From Zafaria cholistanensis (GTDB lineage: Bacteria > Actinomycetota > Actinomycetes > Actinomycetales > Micrococcaceae): 64,000 bases of DNA. The stretch is from the NCBI RefSeq assembly GCF_008580665.1, contig NZ_BKDJ01000006.1:49212-113211 (forward strand), read 5' to 3'. A program made the position numbers and the translations under genes. Each line of letters opens with the position of its first letter. Position 1 is the first letter of the stretch. The notes beneath the pieces are model-generated. The model had not been told where the DNA came from and searched no databases. It saw nothing but the letters and a program-made list of their open reading frames with translations. Shown piece after piece: positions 34,099 through 45,544 of this stretch.

Positions 34099-34598
34099 CC
34101 CCTGATCCTAGTGGCCCTGAATGGCTTCCCCGGGCCGGGAAACCACAGTCTGTGCACAGAGTTATCCACAGATGGGGACAATTGTGTTGGTAACTGTATT
34201 CGAGGGCCCGGAATGGCGCGGATGCAGGCGGTCCGGCCCCGGGAATCGCGGGGGGTTGAGTTATTAACACTGTGGAGAAGTTCTGTGGAGAATTTAGCGC
34301 ACCTCTGGATATCCCCCGTAAAACCGCGGAAGATGGGGGCATTGGCCCCCGGAAGGCCACGCAATGGGATAGCCCTCAGTCCGCCTATCCACACCCCACA
34401 ATCTGTGCACAGCGTTATCCACAGATGTGGATTTGCGTGTGCATATTGAGGCCGGAAGGGTTTTCTGTGCTGGTCGGTCCCGGGTTTCCGGCTGGAACGA
34501 ATGCTTCCGCGCAGGGAATTACATGGGTGTCAGTTATTAACACTGTGGATAAGGGGTGTGGAAACCCCTCCCGGGCTGGGCCCACGGCAATCTCTTGG
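34099..34598. other. Intergenic DnaA-box cluster, oriC-like, away from the origin
   Basis: 500 bp without a gene between the rhomboid 3' end and the MFS start. Exact DnaA boxes TTATCCACA lie at 34162-34170 and 34415-34423 (plus) and 34544-34552 (minus). Single-mismatch boxes lie at 34271, 34284 and 34385; looser ones at 34426 and 34557. GTTATTAACACT occurs at 34260-34271 and 34533-34544, and its complement is also in the dnaA-dnaN gap at 48805-48816. The region is AT-richer than its surroundings. It could be an auxiliary origin part or a DnaA-titration site. Confidence 0.8.
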
Positions 34599-35474
34599 CT
34601 AGGCGGCGCCGTACCGCTGGGCCACATCCTGAAGCACGTTCTGCCAGCCGACCCAGGTCAGCGCCAGCAGCACTGCTGCCACCACCAACACGCCCGTCCA
34701 CTGGAGGAGCGCCCGGCGCGGTCCCCGCGGTGCGTAGGCGAACACCGCGGCCAGGGCGGCTCCCGCCGCAAGTCCTCCCAGGTGGGCCTGCCAGGCGATG
34801 TTGGTGCCGGGAATGAATCCAATCGCCAGGTTGATGCCCAGCAGCACCAGGACCGGCTTGTAGTTGCCCCCGCGGGCGCGGGTGACCACCAGCAGGGCCC
34901 CGAACAGCCCGAACACCGCTCCGGAGGCGCCCACGACCCACGAATAGGGATTGATCAGCAGAACGGCCACGGAACCACCCAAGCCGGCCAGCAGGTACAG
35001 GGCCAGGAACCGTGCCCGGCCCAGCATAGGCTCAAGGATCCGCCCGGTGATGAACAGCGCGTACATGTTGAATGCAATGTGCATCAGGAAGCCCTGCGAA
35101 TGCAGGAACGTTGAGGTGAGCATCCGCCACGGCTCCGACCCGGTGTACACCCCGTTGTAGGCCAGTGCCTCCTGCACCCCGGGGGACAGCAGTTGCAGCG
35201 CGTAGACCGCCACGCACAGTCCGATCAGCGTATAGGTGGCTGCCGGCTTGCCGTCGCGCACCCTGCCGCCCAGCAAGGTCCGGGGTGCGCGCAGGGTGCG
35301 GTTGGCCTCGGCGACACAGTCGATGCACTGGACGCCGACCGCTGCGGAGCGCTGGCACTCCGGGCAGGCCGGCCTGCCGCAGCGCTGGCACCGCACGTAG
35401 GAGGGGCGGTCGGGGTGGCGGGGGCAGACCGGCACTTCCATCTCGGGCTGGTGCGCGGGTTGGCCGAAGGCCAT
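34599..35474 (-). CDS. Rhomboid-family intramembrane serine protease
   Basis: 291 residues from ATG 35474 with AGGAG nine bases upstream. The N-terminal 55 residues hold a cysteine/histidine cluster (CPRHPDRPSYVRCQRCGRPA, CPEC, CIDC), a B-box-like zinc-binding site common on actinobacterial rhomboids. Six to seven helices follow, with HIAFNMYAL (His132, Asn136), the nucleophile GASG (Ser184) and WQAHLGG (His231). It cleaves membrane-protein helices; targets unknown. It lies near ppiA and the DUF5324-like gene, the usual neighbourhood. Confidence 0.93.
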   Translation of the reverse strand: MAFGQPAHQPEMEVPVCPRHPDRPSYVRCQRCGRPACPECQRSAAVGVQCIDCVAEANRTLRAPRTLLGGRVRDGKPAATYTLIGLCVAVYALQLLSPGVQEALAYNGVYTGSEPWRMLTSTFLHSQGFLMHIAFNMYALFITGRILEPMLGRARFLALYLLAGLGGSVAVLLINPYSWVVGASGAVFGLFGALLVVTRARGGNYKPVLVLLGINLAIGFIPGTNIAWQAHLGGLAAGAALAAVFAYAPRGPRRALLQWTGVLVVAAVLLALTWVGWQNVLQDVAQRYGAA

Positions 35475-35586
35475 GGGTGGACTCCTGGTGCTTGGTCGTG
35501 ATGATGGGTGGGAGGGCGGCCGACCCGGCACGGTATGGATCGCCCAAGTCTTCACGTCTCCTGAACGGCCTCGTGAACGGCACGCT

Positions 35587-35616
35587 CTTAAACGGCAAGG
35601 TCTTAAACGGCAAGGT
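35587..35616 (+). repeat. 15-bp direct repeat in the rhomboid-ppiA gap
   Basis: CTTAAACGGCAAGGT occurs twice in tandem; a related AACGG string precedes it. It lies in the 208-bp gap before the rhomboid gene (leftward), where its promoter should be. Confidence 0.8.
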
Positions 35617-35682
35617 CCCGCCGTGGCTTCCTTGCGGGGACCGGGCGGGACCAGGTGCGCCGGTGCGGCGCCGGGAAGCTGC

Positions 35683-36228
35683 CTAGAGCTCCTCGATGTC
35701 GATGCTGGAGATCACGACGTCCTCGAGCGGCTTGTCGCGGCCGTCCGTGGGAACGGAGTTCAGCGAGTCGACGACGGCGCGGGAAGCCTCATCGGTCACG
35801 TCGCCGAAGATGGTGTGCTTGCCCTGCAGCCACGTGGTGGGAACCGAGGTAATGAAGAACTGGGAGCCGTTGGTGCCGCGGCCACCCTGGATGCCGGCGT
35901 TGGCCATGGCCAGCTTGTACGGCTGGGTGAAGTCCAGGTCCGGGTTGATCTCGTCATCGAAGCGGTAGCCCGGGCCGCCGATGCCCTGGCCCAGCGGATC
36001 CCCGCCCTGGATCATGAAGTCGGAGATGATGCGGTGGAAGATGGTGCCGTTGTACAGCGGAGTTCCGGTCTTCTCCTCGCCGCTCTGGGGGTCAACCCAG
36101 GTCTGCTCGCCGGTGGAGAGGCCAATGAAGTTCTTGACGGTCTTCGGCGCGTGGTTGCCGAAGAGGTTCACAACAATGTCGCCAAGAGTGGTGTGGATGG
36201 TCGCCTTGTGCGTGGGGATAGCAGTCAT
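35683..36228 (-). CDS. ppiA: Peptidyl-prolyl cis-trans isomerase, cyclophilin type
   Basis: 181 residues from ATG 36228 (MTAIPTHKATIHTTLGDIVV); an ATG three codons earlier is also possible. Cyclophilin motifs: NHAPKTVKNFIGL, FHRIISDFMIQGGDP with the catalytic Arg, MANAGIQGGRGTNGSQFFIT, and KHTIFGDV. No signal peptide, so cytosolic. It assists proline isomerisation during folding. Divergent from the DUF5324-like gene. Confidence 0.95.
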   Translation of the reverse strand: MTAIPTHKATIHTTLGDIVVNLFGNHAPKTVKNFIGLSTGEQTWVDPQSGEEKTGTPLYNGTIFHRIISDFMIQGGDPLGQGIGGPGYRFDDEINPDLDFTQPYKLAMANAGIQGGRGTNGSQFFITSVPTTWLQGKHTIFGDVTDEASRAVVDSLNSVPTDGRDKPLEDVVISSIDIEEL

Positions 36229-36390
36229 GACCTCCATTCTTCCACGGAGCACCCGGACCCCTGCCCGGCTTGGGTACGCGGACAGTGAACATGGGAGGAC
36301 GCGCCCGCCGCCTGCTGCCGGGCGATGGCCCGCGGGGTTGACATGCGCGTAGGCTGGGCCGCAAAGCCCCTTAGCATCCGGGAGGAACGT

Positions 36391-37296
36391 GTGAAGAAGA
36401 CCGAACGCAGTGCCCGAGACCTCGGCAGTTCCGCCGACAGCGCCAGGGATTGGGTTGCCCCGAGGGTGGAGGCTGCCGTGTACTGGGCCGAGAAAGGCAT
36501 CGAAACGGCCTCTCCGAAGATCCAGGAAGGCCTGTCCCGCGCCGCCCAGGAACTCGCGGAAGGTGTCTACCGGGTAACTCCACGAATCCAGGAAAGCCTT
36601 GAAAGGGTTGCCCCGAGGATTTCGGCCGTGGTCGATGAGGCCACCCCGAGGATCCAGGGCGCTGCGGAAAAGGCCGCCCCGGCGCTGCAGCACGCCCGCG
36701 ACGTGGTGGTCCGCGAATACCTTCCGGCCGCCAGCGTGAAGCTGGGCGAGGCCGCCGATTACACGATCCGCAAGCTGGACGAGGTCTCCGCCGCCCCGGT
36801 GGTGCAGAAGGCGGCCGCGGCCGTCAAGATGGACAAAAAGGCCTTGAAGAAGGCTGCCGCCGGGCACTCCGCCAAGGCCCCGAAGGGACAGGCCCGCGGG
36901 GGCGGCAAAAAGGGCCTCCTGGTCTTCGCGGTCTTCGCGGCCGCGGCCGCGGCGGGCATCGCCGCGTGGAAGGCCTCCAAGCCGGTTGAGGATCCCTGGA
37001 AGTCCCCGGCCCCGGTCGACCCGGCACCGATCCCGGTCGTGGCTGGTGCCCCGGAGTCCGCGGAGCCGGCCGCCGGGCCCGCTGTGCCGGCACCGGGGTC
37101 CGCCATGGCGGACACCGAGCCGGAAACCGCGCCGATCGGGGAAACCCTCCCGGCCGGGGAAGTGGAGGAGACCCCCGTAGGGGAAGCCGGCGCGGGCTCC
37201 GAGCCCGAGGCTCCCGAAGAGGGCAGCTCCGAGGTCCCCAAGCCGGGCCCCCGCGGTGGTGCCCGCCGTCGCACCCCGGACGGAGCGGCCGAGTAG
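36391..37296 (+). CDS. DUF5324-like helical protein with one membrane segment
   Basis: 301 residues from GTG 36391, with GGAGGAAC correctly spaced. The first half is helical with repeated APR(I/V) and TPRIQE units (WVAPRVEAAVYWAEKGIE, VTPRIQESLERVAPRISAVV). Then a Lys/Ala-rich stretch (KKALKKAAAG), a membrane helix about 176-195 (GLLVFAVFAAAAAAGIAAWK) and a long Pro/Glu/Ala tail. The position beside ppiA and rhomboid matches DUF5324 genes in actinobacteria as I recall them. Function unknown. Confidence 0.75.
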   Translation: MKKTERSARDLGSSADSARDWVAPRVEAAVYWAEKGIETASPKIQEGLSRAAQELAEGVYRVTPRIQESLERVAPRISAVVDEATPRIQGAAEKAAPALQHARDVVVREYLPAASVKLGEAADYTIRKLDEVSAAPVVQKAAAAVKMDKKALKKAAAGHSAKAPKGQARGGGKKGLLVFAVFAAAAAAGIAAWKASKPVEDPWKSPAPVDPAPIPVVAGAPESAEPAAGPAVPAPGSAMADTEPETAPIGETLPAGEVEETPVGEAGAGSEPEAPEEGSSEVPKPGPRGGARRRTPDGAAE

Positions 37297-37316
37297 CGAG
37301 CACGCACGCCACATAC

Positions 37317-37364
37317 GCTCAAAGGCACAGGGCCCCGCACACGCGGGGCCCTGTGCCTTTGAGC
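37317..37364. terminator. Perfect 22-bp hairpin without T-run
   Basis: Arms GCTCAAAGGCACAGGG-CCCCGC and its exact complement flank an ACAC loop. It sits between the DUF5324-like stop and the glycosyltransferase start and leaves only about 20 bp before the latter. Probably the terminator of the upstream gene. Confidence 0.7.
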
Positions 37365-37388
37365 GGGCGGGGTTGGTACATTGTGGGC

Positions 37389-38327
37389 GTGCACCCCCGG
37401 CAACCGAGCGTTTCCCTGGTCATCCCGGCGTATAACGAGGAAGCCGTAATCGGGCAGTGCGTGGCGGCGGCGCTGCGCCAGAGCGTGCCCGCTCGGGAAA
37501 TCATCGTGGTCGACAACCGGTCCACGGACCGCACAGCCGAGATCGTGCGCCGGCTCCAGCGCGAGCACCCCCAAGCCCCGCTCCGCCTGGCGCGCCAGGA
37601 CGCCGAACAGGGGCTGGTTCCCACCCGGAACGCCGGGCTGGGATTGGCCACCGGGGATGTGCTGGGACGCATCGACGCCGATTCGGTGCTGGAGCCGGAC
37701 TGGGTGGAGCAGGTGGCGGGCGCGTTCCTGGACCCGGAGGTCATGGGTGCCACGGGACCGGTGCACTACTACGACATGCCGCTGCGCCGGTGGGGCCTCA
37801 AGGCTGACGACCGCCTGCGCCAGCTGGTCCTGAATCTTGCCTGCCGGCAGCACCAGTTCCTCTTCGGCTCCAACATGGCCCTGCGCCGTACCGCATGGGA
37901 GGCAATTTCCGGGGAGGTGTGCCGCGACGAGGCGGACCAGATGCACGAGGACATCGATATTTCCCTGCACCTTGCCGAGCACCATCTAAAGATCCGCTAC
38001 GTCCCCACTATGGTGGCCGGAATGTCCGCACGCCGGCTCGAGGACTCCCCCGGGGACTACCGCCGCTACGTCGCGCGCTTCGGCCGCACCTACAGGGCGC
38101 ACCGGATCGAAAGGAAGGCCCTGCGGATCCCGGAATTGCTCTTCCTGTCCATCTACTACCCGGCCCGGACCCTGCGGTACCTCCATGGCCGCACGGATGC
38201 GGGACGGCGGGGGATCAGTCCGTTCCCCGCGACAACTCCGCCGTCTTCGCAGGCTTTGCAGGCTTCGGAGGCATCGCAGGCAGCGCGGCGCGCTGTCCGC
38301 GAACGACGGCGGCCAACCCGGCCATGA
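37389..38327 (+). CDS. Family 2 glycosyltransferase
   Basis: 312 residues from GTG 37389; GTG 37383 would add two residues. GT-A fold: VSLVIPAYNEEAVIGQCVAA, EIIVVDNRSTDRTAEIV, GLVPTRNAGLGLATGDVLGR and IDADS as the metal-binding DxD. Then FLFGSNMALRRTAW and MHEDIDISLHLAE with ED as acceptor-side motif. One weak hydrophobic segment lies near the C-terminus. It moves an activated sugar to an unknown acceptor, probably in the cell envelope. The 3' end overlaps the convergent DMT gene by 113 bp; the overlapped part encodes a low-complexity tail. Confidence 0.88.
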   Translation: MHPRQPSVSLVIPAYNEEAVIGQCVAAALRQSVPAREIIVVDNRSTDRTAEIVRRLQREHPQAPLRLARQDAEQGLVPTRNAGLGLATGDVLGRIDADSVLEPDWVEQVAGAFLDPEVMGATGPVHYYDMPLRRWGLKADDRLRQLVLNLACRQHQFLFGSNMALRRTAWEAISGEVCRDEADQMHEDIDISLHLAEHHLKIRYVPTMVAGMSARRLEDSPGDYRRYVARFGRTYRAHRIERKALRIPELLFLSIYYPARTLRYLHGRTDAGRRGISPFPATTPPSSQALQASEASQAARRAVRERRRPTRP

Positions 38328-39138
38328 TCAGTGCCATGCCCGCATAGGTGCCGGCCGGCAGGGACTCCCCCAGCAGGAGGGCGGCGAGGAGGGCCGCCCC
38401 CGGAATCTCCAGCAGGGTCAGGGTGGAGACCGTCAGGGCACCCAGGCGCTTGACCACGTGGTTCAGGATCGTATGGCCCATTATCTGGGCAAAAGCCGTC
38501 AGGGCAAGGATCCCCGCCCATCCGGCCGGCCCGAACCCCCACAGGGGCACGTTGAAGGCCAGGCACAGGACCAGCAGGACCGCCGCCGCCATCCCGTAGC
38601 AGAGGGTGGTGTAGGAGCCCGTGGCAAGGGACTGCCGGGCCTTGGCTCCGGCCAGGGTATACACGGCGGAGAGCATGCCGCCGGCGATGGCCAGCACATC
38701 GCCCAGGAGGGCCCGCCGATCCCCGCCGAGGTCGAAGCCGGTGATGGTGACGGCTCCGGTGAACGCCAGCGCGATCCCGGCGGCCACGGCCCAGGGAAGC
38801 CCTGTCCCGCCCAGCCGCCGGTAGAGGGCGATCCACACCGACTGCAGGCACACCAGGGCGGTGGCCGTGGCCACGGAGGTCATGCGGACGGAGAACATGA
38901 AGCAGGCAAAGTGCAGGGCCAGCGCCAGGGCCGCCACGGCGCTCCAGCCCCACCCGTGGCGGCCGGCCCGGACCAGGGATCCCGGGTCGCGCACCACTGT
39001 GGGGGCCGCCATGACGGCGGCACCGAGCGCATTGCGCCAGAACGCCATGGACAGGACGGGGACCCCGGGGGTGGAGGCAATGATGGGTCCGGAGGCGGAC
39101 GCGCCCAGAATACCGAGCGCCGCGAGGAGGAAGATCAC
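38215..39138 (-). CDS. EamA/DMT-family transporter
   Basis: 307 residues from GTG 39138 (GGTGGGAC upstream). Ten membrane helices in two EamA halves: GPIIASTPGVPVLSMAFWRN in the first, GHTILNHVVKRLGALTVSTL and LLEIPGAALLAALLLGESLP in the second. The C-terminal tail PAMPPKPAKPAKTAELSRG lies in the region shared with the convergent glycosyltransferase gene. It is a drug/metabolite permease of unknown substrate. Confidence 0.88.
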   Translation of the reverse strand: MIFLLAALGILGASASGPIIASTPGVPVLSMAFWRNALGAAVMAAPTVVRDPGSLVRAGRHGWGWSAVAALALALHFACFMFSVRMTSVATATALVCLQSVWIALYRRLGGTGLPWAVAAGIALAFTGAVTITGFDLGGDRRALLGDVLAIAGGMLSAVYTLAGAKARQSLATGSYTTLCYGMAAAVLLVLCLAFNVPLWGFGPAGWAGILALTAFAQIMGHTILNHVVKRLGALTVSTLTLLEIPGAALLAALLLGESLPAGTYAGMALIMAGLAAVVRGQRAALPAMPPKPAKPAKTAELSRGTD

Positions 39139-39212
39139 CGTCCCACCCTAGCGAGGCGCGCCGGGGCGACGGGAGCCGCCGGCGGGGCAGGAAGCGTCCC
39201 CGCAGAAAAATC

Positions 39213-39287
39213 ACCACAAAGAAAGCCACCGCAAAGAAGGTCGCTGCAAAGAAAGTCACCGCAAAGAAAGTCACCGCAAAGAAAAAT
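39213..39287 (+). repeat. 15-bp tandem repeat, five units
   Basis: Units such as ACCGCAAAGAAAGTC repeat five times with few changes. Read on the plus strand one frame encodes a TAKKV-type lysine repeat like histone H1/HU tails, but no start or domain precedes it. It lies just past the tRNA-Ala terminator. Confidence 0.85.
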
Positions 39288-39314
39288 GTCCCGGACCTAG
39301 CGGTCCGGGACATT
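39281..39314 (-). terminator. Terminator after tRNA-Ala
   Basis: Read leftward: a perfect 13-bp stem AATGTCCCGGACC with a four-base loop, followed by a short T-run (TTTTTC). It lies 9 bp after the tRNA-Ala 3' end. Confidence 0.85.
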
Positions 39315-39322
39315 CCATCCGG

Positions 39323-39395
39323 TGGAGGCAAGGGGACTCGAACCCCTAACCCCCTGCTTGCAAAGCAGGTGCGCTACCAATTGCGCCATGCCCCC
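39323..39395 (-). tRNA. tRNA-Ala (anticodon TGC)
   Basis: 73 nt. Acceptor GGGGGCA/TGCCTCC with discriminator A, D-arm TGGCGCAATTGGTAGCGCA, anticodon stem CCTGC-TTTGCAA-GCAGG giving TGC, and T-arm GGGGTTCGAGTCCCC. CCA is not encoded. Confidence 0.97.
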
Positions 39396-39406
39396 GGAAG
39401 GGGTGG

Positions 39407-39523
39407 CTAGTCCACCTTGTCGGTCGACCGGCTCCAGGCGGATTTCTCCGCCTCGGATTCCTTCCACTTCCGGTAAGTGAAGACTCCCGCAATCGCGGCT
39501 GCCAGAACCAACAGCTTGCGCAT
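39407..39523 (-). CDS. DLW-39-family small protein
   Basis: 38 residues: MRKLLVLAAAIAGVFTYRKW then KESEAEKSAWSRSTDKVD, with GGAGGACC before the ATG. A hydrophobic N-terminal helix then a charged tail with a W near the end matches the DLW-39 family found between the Ala/Ile tRNAs and gyrA in actinobacteria. The DLW itself is replaced by SAW. Function unknown. Confidence 0.8.
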   Translation of the reverse strand: MRKLLVLAAAIAGVFTYRKWKESEAEKSAWSRSTDKVD

Positions 39524-39557
39524 GCGGTCCTCCTTGACTCAACCGTGGAGGGATCCG

Positions 39558-39631
39558 TGGGCGTACCAGGACTTGAACCTGGGACCTCTTCGTTATCAGC
39601 GAAGCGCTCTAACCGCCTGAGCTATACGCCC
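39558..39631 (-). tRNA. tRNA-Ile (anticodon GAT)
   Basis: 74 nt. Acceptor GGGCGTA/TACGCCC with discriminator A, D-arm TAGCTCAGGCGGTTAGAGCG, anticodon stem CTTCG-CTGATAA-CGAAG giving GAT, and T-arm CCAGGTTCAAGTCCTGG. CCA is not encoded. Followed leftward by DLW-39 and tRNA-Ala in the same direction. Confidence 0.97.
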
Positions 39632-39771
39632 TCAGTGTCCCTTAGGACGAGATAAGACTTTACCGAAGAACAGCAGATAAACCAAATCGGCCCCAAATGG
39701 GCGTATTTCCGCGGTTTTTCGGGGCCCAAACCGGAAGACCCCCTCAAAACCACCCCGGCACGGGTACGCAC

Positions 39772-39811
39772 AACGGCTCCCGGCACGGAGGATTCCGCGC
39801 CGGGAGCCGTT
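39772..39811 (-). terminator. Hairpin after DUF3566 gene
   Basis: Perfect 13-bp arms AACGGCTCCCGGC/GCCGGGAGCCGTT with a 14-base loop, 108 bp downstream of the DUF3566 stop. No T-run follows. The rest of the gap 39632-39919 shows nothing clear apart from the expected tRNA-Ile promoter. Confidence 0.65.
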
Positions 39812-39919
39812 GCTTCGGCCCTGCGGCAGGTTCTTTGGGGCCCGCGGCACGTCTTCGGCCTGCGGGCCAGGCGGCGGGCCCCCCGCCGGGCCGGGCGGGG
39901 GCCGGGAGCCGGCCGGGCC

Positions 39920-40509
39920 CTAGTCGTCGGTGAGCGTGACGCCGATACCGCCGACCAGGGTCGAAGAGATGTTGTACAGGACCGCGGAGAGCATCGACAG
40001 GGCGGTCAGCAGGACCACATTGACGACGGCGACGATGGTCGCGAAGGAGGCCACCTGGCCCAGCGAGGCGAGTTCCTGGAGGTCGAAGGAACTCTCCGTG
40101 CCGGCAACGTCGCGGAGCAGTTCGTTGATGCGGTCAAAAATGCCGGTCAGGTCCAGCACCGTCCACAGCACCACGGAGGCGACCACGGTGACAATGCCCA
40201 GCGCCACGGACAGCAGGAACGCCATCTTCAGCACGGACCACGGGTCGACCTTGCTGACCAGGAGACGGGCCTTGCGGACCTTGGCCTTGGGCACCGGGCG
40301 GACCAGCTGCTGCTGGCCCGGGCGCGGAGCCGGACGCTGCTGCCCCTGGGCGGGACGGGACGCGCCGGCTGCGGGGCGCTGGGCCTGGGCGGGACGCGGG
40401 GACGCGGCGGGGCGGGCGGCACTTGCCGGTGCCTGCCGCGGCGCTGCCGGACGTGCCCCGGCGGCCGCGGCCGGGCGGGATGCCCCCGGGCGGGGAGTGT
40501 TCGGGGTGC

Positions 40510-40513
<4 letters not shown>
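39920..40513 (-). CDS. DUF3566 membrane protein
   Basis: 197 residues; the start overlaps the gyrA stop (ATGA-type, 40510-40513). Residues 1-75 are a disordered Pro/Ala/Gln/Arg tail. The C-terminal half is the DUF3566 domain: [20 protein letters not shown], helix about 95-117, [15 protein letters not shown], then a second helix about 155-180. It always lies just after gyrA in actinobacteria. The Corynebacterium and Mycobacterium relatives are tied to cell-envelope and growth control, but the role is unsettled. Confidence 0.92.
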
Positions 40514-43149
<2,636 letters not shown>

Positions 43150-43198
43150 CGGGTTCTTCCTCTAGTCAAAGTCTGCATGCGTCGAAGGGGCGCCCGGA

Positions 43199-45256
43199 TC
43201 AGATGTCCAGGAAGCGCACGTCCTTCGCGTTCTGCTGGATGAACGAGCGCCGGGACTCGACGTCCTCGCCCATCAGCACGGAGAAGATCTGGTCCGCGGC
43301 GGCGGCGTCCTCCATGGTGACCTGCAGCAGGGTGCGGCGTTCCGGATCCATGGTGGTGTCCCACAGCTCGGTGTAGTCCATCTCGCCCAGGCCCTTGTAG
43401 CGCTGGATGCCGTTGTCCTTGGGCAGGCGCTTGTTCGCCGCCTGGCCCTTCTTCAGTGCCTCGTCCCGCTCGCGGTCGCTGAACACGTAGTCGTGCGCGG
43501 CGTTGGACCACTTGATGCGGTACAGCGGCGGCTGCGCCAGGTAGACGAACCCGTTTTCGATCAGCGGGCGCATGTAGCGGAACAGCAGCGTCAGCAGCAG
43601 GGTGGTGATGTGCTGTCCGTCGACGTCGGCGTCGGCCATCAGGACGATCTTGTGGTAGCGCAGCTTGGCGAGGTCGAATTCCTCGCCGATGCCGGTCCCG
43701 AAGGCCGTAATCATGGACTGGACCTCGGTATTTCCGAGCGCCTTGTCCAGGCGGGCGCGTTCGACGTTCAGGATCTTGCCGCGCAGCGGCAGGATCGCCT
43801 GGGTCTCGGGGTTGCGGCCGCGCTTGGCCGAACCGCCGGCCGAGTCGCCCTCCACCATGTAGACCTCGCACTCCACCGGGTTCTTCGAGGAGCAGTCGGA
43901 GAGCTTGCCGGGCATGCCGAAGGATTCCAGCGGCGACTTGCGGCGGGCGTTTTCGCGGGCCTTCCGGGCAGCCATGCGCGCGGTCGCGGCCAGCTGCGCC
44001 TTGCGGATGATGTCCCTGGCCGTGGTCGGGTTGCGCTCCAGCCAGTCGCCGAGCTCCTCGTTGACGACGCCCTGGACAAAGCCCTTGGCGATCGAGTTGC
44101 CCAGCTTGGTCTTGGTCTGGCCCTCGAACTGCGGCTCGCCGAGCTTGACCGAGATGACGGCGGTCAGGCCCTCGCGGATGTCGTCGCCGGTGAGGTTGTC
44201 GTCCTTGTCCTTGAGGATCTGCTTCTCGCGCGCATAGCGGTTGATCAGCGCCGTCATCGCGGCGCGGAAACCCTCCTCGTGCGTTCCGCCCTCGTGGGTG
44301 TTGATGGTGTTCGCGTAGGTGTGCACGGACTCGGAGTAGGCGGTGGTCCACTGCATCGCGACCTCCACGGAGATCTTCTTCTCCGTGTCCTCGGACTCAA
44401 AGGAGATGACGTCCTCGTGGACCAGGTCGACCTTCTTGGAGGCGTTGAGGTACTTGACGTAGTCCAGCAGGCCGGCCTCGTAGCGGTAGTCGACGACGCG
44501 GTGCTTGGGCGCCTGTTCTTCCTCGCCGCTCTCGGCGATCTCGTCCTCGTCCATTTCGGCGCGGCGCTCGTCCGTCAGCGTGATGCGCAGGCCCTTGTTC
44601 AGGAAGGCCATCTGCTGGAAGCGGGCGCGCAGGGTCTCGAAGTCGTATTCCGTCGACTCGAAGATCTCCGGGTCCGCGTAGAACGTCTGGGTGGTGCCGG
44701 TTTCCGTGGTGGCTTCGCCCTTGACCAGCGGGCCCTGCGGCTTGCCGCCGTCACCGAAGGACATCCGCCAGGCGTGGCCCTGGCGCTTGACGACCGTGTC
44801 CACCCGGCGCGAGAGCGCGTTCACCACGGAGATGCCCACGCCGTGCAGGCCTCCGGACACGGCGTAACCGCCACCGCCGAACTTGCCGCCGGCGTGCAGG
44901 ATGGTCATCACGACCTCGACGGTCGGCTTGCCCTCGGTGGGGTGGATGTCCACGGGGATGCCGCGGCCGTTGTCCTCGACGCGCACGCCGCCGTCTTCCT
45001 GGAGGGTGACCTTGATGTGGTCGCAGTAGCCGGCCAGGGCCTCGTCCACCGAGTTGTCCACGACCTCGTACACCAGGTGGTGCAGGCCGCGGGGACCGGT
45101 GGAGCCGATGTACATGCCGGGGCGCTTGCGCACGGCCTCGAGGCCCTCGAGCACCGTGATGGCGGACGCGCCGTAGTCGCGTTCCGCCTTTCCGGTGGCC
45201 AATTCCCCGGCCTCCACGGAGGGATCTTCCTGGGGTGCGGTGTTCTCAGTAGCCAC
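43199..45256 (-). CDS. gyrB: DNA gyrase subunit B
   Basis: 685 residues from GTG 45256 ([13 protein letters not shown]), preceded by AAGGAG at a rather long 12-base spacing. ATG 45280 would add eight residues but has no ribosome site. The GHKL ATPase has [40 protein letters not shown] and [15 protein letters not shown]. The Toprim domain has [14 protein letters not shown] and [11 protein letters not shown], then [11 protein letters not shown] and [17 protein letters not shown] as C-terminus. ATP-driven partner of GyrA; transcribed leftward away from dciA. Confidence 0.96.
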   Translation of the reverse strand: MATENTAPQEDPSVEAGELATGKAERDYGASAITVLEGLEAVRKRPGMYIGSTGPRGLHHLVYEVVDNSVDEALAGYCDHIKVTLQEDGGVRVEDNGRGIPVDIHPTEGKPTVEVVMTILHAGGKFGGGGYAVSGGLHGVGISVVNALSRRVDTVVKRQGHAWRMSFGDGGKPQGPLVKGEATTETGTTQTFYADPEIFESTEYDFETLRARFQQMAFLNKGLRITLTDERRAEMDEDEIAESGEEEQAPKHRVVDYRYEAGLLDYVKYLNASKKVDLVHEDVISFESEDTEKKISVEVAMQWTTAYSESVHTYANTINTHEGGTHEEGFRAAMTALINRYAREKQILKDKDDNLTGDDIREGLTAVISVKLGEPQFEGQTKTKLGNSIAKGFVQGVVNEELGDWLERNPTTARDIIRKAQLAATARMAARKARENARRKSPLESFGMPGKLSDCSSKNPVECEVYMVEGDSAGGSAKRGRNPETQAILPLRGKILNVERARLDKALGNTEVQSMITAFGTGIGEEFDLAKLRYHKIVLMADADVDGQHITTLLLTLLFRYMRPLIENGFVYLAQPPLYRIKWSNAAHDYVFSDRERDEALKKGQAANKRLPKDNGIQRYKGLGEMDYTELWDTTMDPERRTLLQVTMEDAAAADQIFSVLMGEDVESRRSFIQQNAKDVRFLDI

Positions 45257-45544
45257 AGGCGCTGCAGACTCCTTGTGCATCGGGCGGGCAGGCCCCCGTA
45301 TGAGTTGGGCCCACTCATGAACCGGCGCCCCTCCGGACTGGAGGGACACCATACAATCAATTCTACCGTGTTTGGGCTGGGAAAAGCGCGGAACGCGCCC
45401 GCCACTTGCCCTCCACAGGCCCATGAATGCCCGTAGGAGGGCTTTAGGGGTCCACATCAAGGGGCCATGCCGCCCCACACCCCCCAGCGCGCCTGCAGGC
45501 GTCCCGCCGGGCCGGCCCCCAATCCGCCGCCGGGCCCTTCGGGC

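Noticed and set aside
39213-39287. Possible CRISPR or attachment site
   Set aside because: Contiguous 15-bp units with no spacers and no matching sequence at the tRNA.
43493-45436. 647-codon frame opposite gyrB
   Set aside because: Mirror of gyrB codon bias; no ribosome site or motif.
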